Origin: DATNBT01 sp964579765
GTDB taxonomy: Bacteria; Acidobacteriota; Vicinamibacteria; Vicinamibacterales; CAVVIG01
Assembly: GCA_964579765.1 (NCBI GenBank)
Contig: CAZOIK010000269.1
Span: forward strand, 1 to 16,134
DNA: 16,134 bases
Reading direction: 5' to 3'
Shown piece by piece: positions 11,230-16,134 of this stretch; within the stretch, counting starts at the first letter, position 1; each line of letters begins with the position of its first letter. The notes beneath the pieces were generated by a model that ran no database searches, was not told where the DNA came from, and saw only the letters and a program-made list of their open reading frames with translations. The position numbers and the translations under genes were made by a program.

Positions 11230-11250
11230 GGCGGCCCTTTCAGGGCTGCC
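11230..11250. repeat. hairpin after the methyltransferase gene
   Basis: GGCGGCCCT (11230-11238), loop TTC, then AGGGCTGCC (11242-11250): 8 of 9 positions pair. It starts one base after the methyltransferase stop and is not followed by a T-run; a Shine-Dalgarno for the next gene follows directly. It could be a dispersed REP-like element or a transcript hairpin. Confidence 0.5.
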
Positions 11251-11265
11251 TGAGGGAGGTGCATC

Positions 11266-11643
11266 GTGAACCGTAGACTGCAGGCGTTCGCGCTCGTCGT
11301 CGGGTTGCTGTCGGTCTCCTCACTCGTGTCGGCGCATCACTCGTGGCCCATCGACCGATCGAAGCTGGTCACGGTCAAAGGGACGGTGACGTCGTTTTCC
11401 TGGGCGAATCCGCACCCGATGATTTCACTCGAGGTCCGTGGTGACGACGGCACGACCGAGACGTGGAGCATCGGCGGGCCGGCAATCAACCGCATGGAGG
11501 CGAACGGCTGGACGAAGACCACCGTCAAGCCCGGCGACGTGATCACGGGCATCGGATATCAGTACGTGGACGGCTCGAAGGTCATTCGCCTCGAGCACGT
11601 GGTGCTGGCCGACGGCAGGAAACTGCGCGTGTACGGCCGCTGA
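11266..11643 (+). CDS. secreted DUF6152 family protein (second copy)
   Basis: This is a 125-aa exported protein, a diverged paralogue of the one at 7518-7916. The signal peptide (MNRRLQAFALVVGLLSVSSL) is cleaved at VSA|HHS after A23, so the mature protein begins H24-H25-S26. Shared family features are GTVTSFSWANPH (H50), SLEVRGDDGTTETW, PGDVITGIGYQYVDGSK and VLADGRKLRVYG. Function is unknown. The start is GTG 11266, 6 bases after GGGAGG (11254-11259), a strong Shine-Dalgarno. The exported PEBP-like gene follows 16 bases after its stop, so the two are probably co-transcribed. Both copies have the HHS mature N-terminus and the NPH motif. Confidence 0.88.
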   Translation: MNRRLQAFALVVGLLSVSSLVSAHHSWPIDRSKLVTVKGTVTSFSWANPHPMISLEVRGDDGTTETWSIGGPAINRMEANGWTKTTVKPGDVITGIGYQYVDGSKVIRLEHVVLADGRKLRVYGR

Positions 11644-11659
11644 ACAGAGGAGCGTCGAA

Positions 11660-12280
11660 ATGCGTGCGACACATGTGCTGTTGTTCTCCACACTGCTGAT
11701 CGTGCCGGCCGTGGCCGGCGCGCAGGAACGCGGCGGACGTCGAGGCGGCGGCCCGGCGGCGCCGCCGATGCGGATGACCGTCGAGGGCTTCGCCGACGGC
11801 GGACGGATACCAGTGAGGTTCAGTCAGGCCGCGCCGGGCGTGGAGCCTGGCGGTGGGACGTCGCCGAAGATCTCGTGGACGAGCGTCCCGGCGGGCACGC
11901 AGTCGTTCGTCCTGAACATGCACGACATGGAGGTGGCCCGCAACAAGACGACCGAGGATCAGGCGCACTGGGTCGTCTGGAACATCCCGGCGACCGCGAC
12001 CGGTCTGCCCGAAGGCGTGCCGAAGGGCGCGCGCCTCGCCGACGGCGCGTTCCAGATCAGCGCGAGCGGGCAGATGTACCGCGGCCCCGGCGCTCCAGCC
12101 AACGGTCCCGAACATCACTACATGTTCGAGGTGTACGCGCTGGACACGACGCTCGACGTCACGCCCGCGGCCGGGGACAATGCGGCGTTCGAGACGCGCG
12201 CGAACGTGATGAAAGCCATGCAGGGGCATGTGCTCGGCAAGGCCGTCTACGGCGGCCTGTTCAAGCGTCCAGAGCGATGA
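11660..12280 (+). CDS. secreted YbhB/YbcL (PEBP, Raf kinase inhibitor-like) family protein
   Basis: This is a 206-aa exported member of the phosphatidylethanolamine-binding protein family. Bacterial members bind small anionic or phospholipid-like ligands, and their roles are poorly known. The signal peptide ends AGA|QERG after A21 and is followed by an Arg/Gly-rich stretch. The PEBP core reads TSPKISWTSVPAGTQSFVLNM, then AHWVVWNIPATATGLPEGV, MYRGPGAP and PEHHYMFEVYALDTTLDV. The ligand-pocket DPD seen in many relatives is here D-M-E. GAGGAG (11646-11651) precedes the ATG by 8 bases. The stop overlaps the next gene's ATG (ATGA), implying translational coupling. Confidence 0.9.
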   Translation: MRATHVLLFSTLLIVPAVAGAQERGGRRGGGPAAPPMRMTVEGFADGGRIPVRFSQAAPGVEPGGGTSPKISWTSVPAGTQSFVLNMHDMEVARNKTTEDQAHWVVWNIPATATGLPEGVPKGARLADGAFQISASGQMYRGPGAPANGPEHHYMFEVYALDTTLDVTPAAGDNAAFETRANVMKAMQGHVLGKAVYGGLFKRPER

Positions 12281-12645
12281 CCGTCTCGGTGCGCGAGGCG
12301 TCGGTGCCGGCCGACGCCGGCGGCACGCCGGTCGGCTGGCTGCACGCGTCACTCTCCGAGCACATCGACGCGGAGACGTGTGTGCTCATCGAGGGCCTCG
12401 TCGTGGACCGCGCGCACCGCGGCGTCGGCATCGGCAAGACGCTGCTGGCAGATGCCGAGCGATGGGCGCGCGCCGCCGGATGCTCGCTGGTTCGCCTTCG
12501 CTCGACCGATGCGCGCACGGAGGCGCATCGGTTCTACGAGGATCTCGGCTACGTGCGCATCAAGACGCAGTACTCGTTCGCCAAGCCGCTCGACGAACCG
12601 GCGCGCGTGCGGCTCGGCGGCCTCGTTCCGCGGCTCGACGCCTAG
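12277..12645 (+). CDS. GNAT family N-acetyltransferase, short form
   Basis: This is a 122-aa protein with the acetyl-CoA-binding core of GNAT enzymes: CVLIEGLVVDRAHRGVGIG, with the R48-G-V-G-I-G pyrophosphate loop, then KTLLADAERWARAAGC and AHRFYEDLGYVRIKTQYSF. Family members usually have 35-45 more residues before the GWLHASL strand, forming helices alpha1 and alpha2. Here MTVSVREAS is followed almost at once by GGTPVGWLHAS, so that segment appears to be missing in frame. The ATG at 12277 overlaps the PEBP stop (ATGA). The substrate is unknown; activity is uncertain if the deletion is real. It is followed by an AlkB-like gene 16 bases later. Confidence 0.8.
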   Translation: MTVSVREASVPADAGGTPVGWLHASLSEHIDAETCVLIEGLVVDRAHRGVGIGKTLLADAERWARAAGCSLVRLRSTDARTEAHRFYEDLGYVRIKTQYSFAKPLDEPARVRLGGLVPRLDA

Positions 12646-12661
12646 GCCGGAGAGGCGTCGC

Positions 12662-13282
12662 GTGCTGGGGCCCGGCGCGTTTCATTTTCCGCGGTATCTC
12701 GATCTCGACCGGCAGCGGGCGCTCGTCAACGAGTGTCGCGCGCTCCTGGATGGGGCCGTGCCGGCGTACGTGCCGACCGTGCGCGGCGGCGGAAAGATGC
12801 ACGTCCGCATGCTGTGCCTCGGCCGCCACTGGAACGGCCTGACCTATCGCTACGAGCCCACGCGATCGGACTTCGACAATCTCGCGGCGCCGCCGCTGCC
12901 CGACACGTTCCGCGCGCTCGCGGCGGAGATCGCCCACGCGGCCGGCATGTCGATCGACGCCGACCTCTGCATCCTCAATTACTACGAGGCCGAGGGACGC
13001 ATGGGCCTGCATCAGGACAAGGACGAACGCCCGGACTCGATCGCCGCGGGGGTGCCGGTCGTGTCCGTCTCGCTCGGTGACACGGCGCGGTTTCTGTTCG
13101 GCGGCCTGAAGCGGCGCGACGAGGTGCAGGCGATCCCGCTCGAATCCGGCGACGCGTTTGTCTTCGGCGGCCCCGCGCGGCTGCGCTTCCACGGCGTCTC
13201 ACGCGTCGTCCCGGCGACCGCGCCAGCTGAACTTGGGCTCGTTGGTCGCTTCAACCTGACGCTGCGACAGTACGGGCTCTGA
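12662..13282 (+). CDS. AlkB-like 2-oxoglutarate/Fe(II)-dependent dioxygenase
   Basis: This is a 206-aa protein of the AlkB family, which removes alkyl groups from nucleic-acid bases by oxidative demethylation using Fe(II), O2 and 2-oxoglutarate. The facial triad is complete: H117-x-D119 (LHQDKDE) and H177 (RFHGVSR). The 2-oxoglutarate-binding R196-F-N-L-T-L-R202 motif is also complete. ILNYYEAEGRMG and ARFLFGG support AlkB rather than another dioxygenase. The length is close to E. coli AlkB (216 aa). The start is GTG 12662, with GGAGAGG 6 bases upstream. It follows the GNAT gene by 16 bases and is probably co-transcribed. It is not next to an ada-type regulator. Activity on DNA, RNA or another substrate cannot be decided from sequence. 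Confidence 0.92.
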   Translation: MLGPGAFHFPRYLDLDRQRALVNECRALLDGAVPAYVPTVRGGGKMHVRMLCLGRHWNGLTYRYEPTRSDFDNLAAPPLPDTFRALAAEIAHAAGMSIDADLCILNYYEAEGRMGLHQDKDERPDSIAAGVPVVSVSLGDTARFLFGGLKRRDEVQAIPLESGDAFVFGGPARLRFHGVSRVVPATAPAELGLVGRFNLTLRQYGL

Positions 13283-13398
13283 CTCGACCGCCACAGCTCC
13301 TCCGTCGCGAGTGGGCACCGCCGACGGCGACGACACTCATGCTCGCGTTGACCTGCACGGCCGCGACCGCGATCGCCGTTCAGGCGCAGACGTCGCAC

Positions 13399-13419
13399 GC
13401 GACCGGCGCCACCGGTCGC
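13399..13419. repeat. perfect 8-bp hairpin in the AlkB downstream region
   Basis: GCGACCGG (13399-13406), loop CGCCA, then CCGGTCGC (13412-13419). No T-tract follows on either strand, so it is not a standard terminator. Function is unknown. Confidence 0.5.
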
Positions 13420-13505
13420 ACCGGCAGCAACTCGGGCTCCGGCAATCGGTGGCGAACCGAGGGCGTGCGGCCCGCTGCTGCATGCCGTCGTCGCGGCGTC
13501 TCGGG

Positions 13506-13511
13506 TATTCT
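13506..13511 (+). promoter_or_regulatory. candidate -10 box (TATTCT) for the gene at 13518
   Basis: TATTCT ends 6 bases before the ATG at 13518, which has no Shine-Dalgarno. A transcript from here would start at the initiation codon. No -35 element is recognisable. Confidence 0.4.
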
Positions 13512-13517
13512 CATCCG

Positions 13518-14336
13518 ATGACCGAGTTCGCCGACCGGGTCGCCACTTTTCATCGACTTCACGACAAAGGCTGTTTCGTCATTCCGAATCCCTGGGACGC
13601 CGGTTCGGCGCGTGTCCTCGCGCAGCTCGGCTTCCCCGCGCTCGCGACGACGAGCGCGGGGTTCGCGTGGTCCACGGGCCATGCGGACAGGCAGGTGCGG
13701 CTCGAGACGGTGCTCGAGCACCTGCGCGCGATGGCGGTGGCCGTCGATATCCCGATCAGCGCCGACTTCGAGGGCGGCTTCGCGATCCATCCTGAAGGAG
13801 TGGAGGAGCACGTCACGCATGCCGCGACGACCGGCATCGCGGGGTTGTCGATCGAGGACGCGACCGGTGACGCCGACAAGCCGCTCTTCGACTTCGGGCT
13901 CGCCGTCGATCGGATCAGAGCGGCGCGACGCGCCATCGACGGAAGCCGCACGGGCATTCTGCTGACCGCCCGGTCCGAGGGGTTCATCGTGGGACGGCCG
14001 GACCTCCGCGCGACGATTCAGCGCCTGGCGGCGTTCGCCGACGCCGGCGCGGACTGCCTGTACGCGCCCGGGCTCACGTCGCTCGCCGACATCACCGCTG
14101 TCGTCGCGGCCGTGGCGCCAAAGCCGGTGAACGTCCTCGCGCACACCGGTTTCAGCACGGTGGCCGACCTGGCCGAGGCCGGCGTGCGCCGCATCAGCGT
14201 CGGCGGCGCGCTCGCGCGCACGGCGTGGACGGGATTTCTTCAGGCGGCGCGTGAAATCGCGGAGCGCGGCACGTTCACGTCGTTGTCGCACGCGGTGTCG
14301 GGCGCGGAACTCAATCGCGTCTTCGCCGACGCATGA
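13518..14336 (+). CDS. isocitrate lyase/phosphoenolpyruvate mutase family protein
   Basis: This is a 272-aa TIM-barrel enzyme of the isocitrate lyase/PEP mutase superfamily, whose members make or break C-C or P-C bonds next to a carboxylate using Mg2+. Family features are IPNPWDAGSARVLAQLGFPA, ATTSAGFAWSTG, the metal-site segment D83-F-E85 (ADFEGGF), E113 in LSIEDATGD, R152 in LLTARSEGF, and the barrel end NVLAHTGFSTVADLAEAGVRRIS. It most resembles the oxaloacetate decarboxylase/2-methylisocitrate lyase-like subgroup often annotated only to family, so the exact reaction is not assigned. The ATG at 13518 has no Shine-Dalgarno but a TATTCT box 6 bases upstream. The next gene starts 13 bases after its stop. 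Confidence 0.9.
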   Translation: MTEFADRVATFHRLHDKGCFVIPNPWDAGSARVLAQLGFPALATTSAGFAWSTGHADRQVRLETVLEHLRAMAVAVDIPISADFEGGFAIHPEGVEEHVTHAATTGIAGLSIEDATGDADKPLFDFGLAVDRIRAARRAIDGSRTGILLTARSEGFIVGRPDLRATIQRLAAFADAGADCLYAPGLTSLADITAVVAAVAPKPVNVLAHTGFSTVADLAEAGVRRISVGGALARTAWTGFLQAAREIAERGTFTSLSHAVSGAELNRVFADA

Positions 14337-14349
14337 GGAGGGACCCGTG

Positions 14350-14892
14350 ATGTCGCACGACCTCGATCGCACGGTGGCGCTGCTGCAGCGGACGCCGGCC
14401 GCGTTGAACGCGCTGGTGCGCGATCTGCCCGCGGCCTGGACGTCGAGCACCGAGGGCGCCGGCACCTGGAGCGTCTTCGACGTCGTCGGCCACCTCATTC
14501 ATGGGGAGCGCACCGACTGGATGCCCAGGGCGCGCACGATCCTCGAAGCGGGGGAGACGCAGACGTTCGAGCCATTCGATCGGTTCGCGCAGGCGCACGA
14601 CAGCCGCGGTCAATCGCTCGCGGACCTGCTCGACACATTCGCGGAGCTGCGTGCGCGGAATCTCGTCGATCTCCGCGCACTCAATTTGCAGCCGGCGGAC
14701 TTGGAGCGGCGCGGACGGCATCCGACGCTCGGCGTGGTCACCCTGTCGCAGCTCCTCGCGACATGGGCGACGCACGACCTGAACCATCTTCATCAGATGG
14801 CGCGGGTGATGGCACATCAGAACCGTGAACGCGTCGGCCCGTGGGTCGCGTATCTCGGCGTGCTGCACTGCACCGCGCACAGCGCGCCCTGA
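14350..14892 (+). CDS. DinB superfamily protein
   Basis: This is a 180-aa four-helix-bundle protein of the DinB/YfiT type, a group of putative metal-dependent enzymes that includes thiol transferases. The three-histidine metal site is visible as H48 or H51 in VGHLIHGERTDW, and H142 and H146 in WATHDLNHLHQM. A first helix (LDRTVALLQRTPAALNALV) and the TWSVFDVVGHL segment also match the family. The substrate is unknown. A Shine-Dalgarno, AGGAGG (14336-14341), serves either ATG 14350 (8 bases) or GTG 14347 (5 bases); ATG is chosen, and the difference is one residue. The Shine-Dalgarno overlaps the stop of the upstream gene, suggesting coupled translation. Confidence 0.88.
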   Translation: MSHDLDRTVALLQRTPAALNALVRDLPAAWTSSTEGAGTWSVFDVVGHLIHGERTDWMPRARTILEAGETQTFEPFDRFAQAHDSRGQSLADLLDTFAELRARNLVDLRALNLQPADLERRGRHPTLGVVTLSQLLATWATHDLNHLHQMARVMAHQNRERVGPWVAYLGVLHCTAHSAP

Positions 14893-14912
14893 TCCGTCGG
14901 CGTCGCGCGTGT

Positions 14913-14918
14913 TACGAT
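14913..14918 (+). promoter_or_regulatory. candidate -10 box (TACGAT) for the gene at 14927
   Basis: TACGAT ends 8 bases before the ATG at 14927, which lacks a Shine-Dalgarno. The position fits a leaderless or near-leaderless transcript. No clear -35 is present. Confidence 0.35.
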
Positions 14919-14926
14919 CGCGCGCG

Positions 14927-15355
14927 ATGGCAAAGAAGAAGGCGGCGCGTGCCCGCCGCCGTGCTCCCGCCAAGGCACGCACACACGCGGCGACACCCGG
15001 GCTGTACGGCTGGATCACGCACACCGACATCGGCAGCCACGAACCCGACGCGACGAAGGCGTGGTGCGAGAAGGTGCTCGGGTGGACGTTCCGGCCAGCG
15101 ATGCAGACGCCGGCCGGCGACTATCACCTGTTCGTGTATTCGGAGAAGGGCGGCGGCGGCATCCGCCAGGTGAAGTCCTCTGAAATTCCAGACACGATCC
15201 CGTACGTGCACGTCGCCGACTGCTCCGGCGCGTTCGAGCACGCGCTGCGCGAAGGCGCCGAGCAGGTGTCCGCGCCGATGCGCATCACGGAGAACGTGAC
15301 GATTGCCGTCGTGCGCGCGCCGGGCGGGGTGACGATCGGGTTCTCAGGTCCGTGA
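14927..15355 (+). CDS. VOC (glyoxalase-like) protein with basic N-terminal tail
   Basis: This is a 142-aa protein. Residues about 26-142 form a vicinal-oxygen-chelate fold domain: GLYGWITHTDIGSHEPDATK, AWCEKVLGWTFRPAMQTPAG, YHLFVYSEKGGGGIRQV, PYVHVADCSGAFEHALREGA and TIAVVRAPGGVTIGFSGP. Such domains occur in glyoxalases, dioxygenases and binding proteins, and no specific reaction can be named. The first 24 residues are Lys/Arg/Ala-rich (AKKKAARARRRAPAKAR), like a histone H1-type tail, and there is no other start codon before the domain. No Shine-Dalgarno is visible; TACGAT lies 8 bases upstream. The MOSC gene follows after 13 bases, so the two are probably co-transcribed. Confidence 0.85.
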   Translation: MAKKKAARARRRAPAKARTHAATPGLYGWITHTDIGSHEPDATKAWCEKVLGWTFRPAMQTPAGDYHLFVYSEKGGGGIRQVKSSEIPDTIPYVHVADCSGAFEHALREGAEQVSAPMRITENVTIAVVRAPGGVTIGFSGP

Positions 15356-15368
15356 AGAGGACGCGATC

Positions 15369-16010
15369 GTGACGCTTCTCTCCGTGAACACCGGCGGACC
15401 TCGCGAGGTTCGCGCCAGCGGCGCTCTCGTCCGCACGTCGATCTGGAAGTCGCCGCGCGACGGGCGTGTCGTCGTCCGGACGCTCAATCTCGACGGGGAC
15501 GCGCAGTCGGATCTCTCGGCACACGGCGGCACGAACAAGGCCGTGTACGTCTATCCGTTCGAGCACTACGCGTACTGGCGCGATCAGTTGCCCGGCATCG
15601 ACCTGCCGTTCGGCGTCTTCGGCGAGAATCTGACGACGGAGGGGCTGCTCGAGGCCGATGTGTGCATCGGCGATCGGCTGGAGATCGGGACGGCCGAGTT
15701 CCAGGTCACGCAGCCGCGGCAGCCGTGCTTCAAGCTCGGCATCAGATTCGGCCGCGAGGACATGGTCAAGCGGTTCGTCGCCAGCCTGCGCTCGGGCTTC
15801 TACGTCGCCGTCACGCGCGAGGGCGATGTCGGCGCGGGCGACGAGATTCGCATCGTGCGGCGCGCGCCCGGCAGCATGAGCGTGCACGAGATCTTCGCGC
15901 TGCACGTCGACGACGACGGGAAGGAAGAGCAGCTGCGACGGGCCGCGTCGATCGAGTCGCTGTCCCCGGGCTGGCGCGAACAGTTCCGACGGCGCCTCAA
16001 TCGACGCTGA
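15369..16010 (+). CDS. MOSC domain-containing protein (YiiM-like)
   Basis: This is a 213-aa protein with a MOSC domain, the molybdenum-cofactor sulfurase C-terminal domain that binds sulfur-carrying molybdenum cofactor through a conserved cysteine. Features are LNLDGDAQSDLSAHGGTNKA (H52), VYPFEHYAYW, FGENLTTEGLLEADVCIGD, and the key C120 in QPRQPCFKLGIRFG. A C-terminal 3-alpha helical domain follows (MSVHEIFALHVDD, then RRAASIESLSPGWREQF), as in E. coli YiiM, which reduces N-hydroxylated compounds. The start is GTG 15369, with AGAGGA about 7 bases upstream. The nitronate monooxygenase gene begins 6 bases after its stop. Confidence 0.92.
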   Translation: MTLLSVNTGGPREVRASGALVRTSIWKSPRDGRVVVRTLNLDGDAQSDLSAHGGTNKAVYVYPFEHYAYWRDQLPGIDLPFGVFGENLTTEGLLEADVCIGDRLEIGTAEFQVTQPRQPCFKLGIRFGREDMVKRFVASLRSGFYVAVTREGDVGAGDEIRIVRRAPGSMSVHEIFALHVDDDGKEEQLRRAASIESLSPGWREQFRRRLNRR

Positions 16011-16016
16011 CACGCC

Positions 16017-16134
16017 ATGTCCCGCTCCAGCGATTTCTGCCAACGGTACGGGCTCGAGCTGCCGATTCTGCTCGCGCCGATGGCTGGCGCCAGCCCTGTG
16101 GATCTCGCCGTCGCGGTCGCGAACGCGGGCGGCA
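16017..16134 (+). CDS. nitronate monooxygenase family protein, N-terminal 39 residues (3' end outside window)
   Basis: The frame starts at ATG 16017 and runs off the window. The 39 visible residues (FCQRYGLELPILLAPMAGAS, then PVDLAVAVANAGG) match the N-terminus of FMN-dependent nitronate monooxygenases/2-nitropropane dioxygenases, which oxidise alkyl nitronates to carbonyl compounds and nitrite. The PI-x-x-APMAG strand and the AVANAGG motif are typical. No good Shine-Dalgarno is present; only 6 bases separate it from the MOSC stop, which suggests coupling. With the MOSC gene it would make a nitrogen-oxide-related pair, though that link is inference. Confidence 0.85.
   Translation, partial: MSRSSDFCQRYGLELPILLAPMAGASPVDLAVAVANAGG

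Larger units (their letters stand above)
13283..13517 (+). other. intergenic region with a signal-peptide-like fragment
   Basis: This is a 235-base stretch without a supported gene. A 60-codon ORF begins at 13339 and reads MLALTCTAATAIAVQAQTSH, which looks like the end of a signal peptide. It has no ribosome-binding site, becomes low-complexity Gly/Ser/Arg and runs into the next gene's start. It may be the remnant of an exported protein. A perfect 8-bp hairpin lies at 13399-13419. Confidence 0.45.

Noticed and set aside
15285..16043. A 252-codon minus-strand frame across the MOSC gene
   Set aside because: It is antisense to a clear MOSC domain and is Arg/Ala/Asp-rich shadow sequence.

Overview
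The window is a GC-rich bacterial chromosomal segment that most likely comes from an Acidobacteriota genome, probably of the Vicinamibacteria type. This is inferred from gene content: secreted DUF6152 proteins, the secreted family ending in a WEGDTLVFD-type domain, and Arg/Gly-rich mature N-termini of exported proteins. No 16S rRNA or other marker is present to prove it. There are no tRNAs, rRNAs, CRISPR arrays, transposases or phage genes that I can see.

Region 1 (1-5442) is the end of the RNA polymerase operon: the 3' part of rpoB, then complete rpoC four bases later with a strong Shine-Dalgarno, closed by an intrinsic terminator. Region 2 (5474-6432) holds two uncharacterised four-cysteine proteins that converge and overlap by 28 bases. 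Region 3 (6433-7443) looks decayed. It holds a DUF2442 gene whose 3' end seems frameshifted, a VapC/PIN toxin that has lost its N-terminal half, and an intact ribbon-helix-helix antitoxin with a candidate operator.

Region 4 (7518-10497, minus strand) is an operon-like set of three exported proteins: a 234-aa protein of an uncharacterised acidobacterial type, a 589-aa two-domain protein, and a DUF6152 protein. A divergent methyltransferase follows. A second DUF6152 gene then starts a plus-strand run with a PEBP/YbhB-like secreted protein, a short GNAT acetyltransferase whose start overlaps the PEBP stop, and an AlkB-like 2-oxoglutarate dioxygenase. Region 5 (13518-16134, plus strand) is a run of small enzymes: an isocitrate lyase/PEP mutase family protein, a DinB-like protein, a VOC protein with a very basic N-terminal tail, a MOSC protein, and the start of a nitronate monooxygenase.

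The strongest candidates for something undescribed are these. (a) Both DUF6152 proteins are predicted to mature to an N-terminal His-His-Ser with a shared internal Asn-Pro-His, which resembles a metal-binding N-terminus. (b) The three-gene exported operon has no known function. (c) Three genes without a Shine-Dalgarno carry a TANNNT box only 6-8 bases before the start codon, which suggests leaderless transcripts. Most functional calls rest on family recognition from the translated sequence, not on searches.
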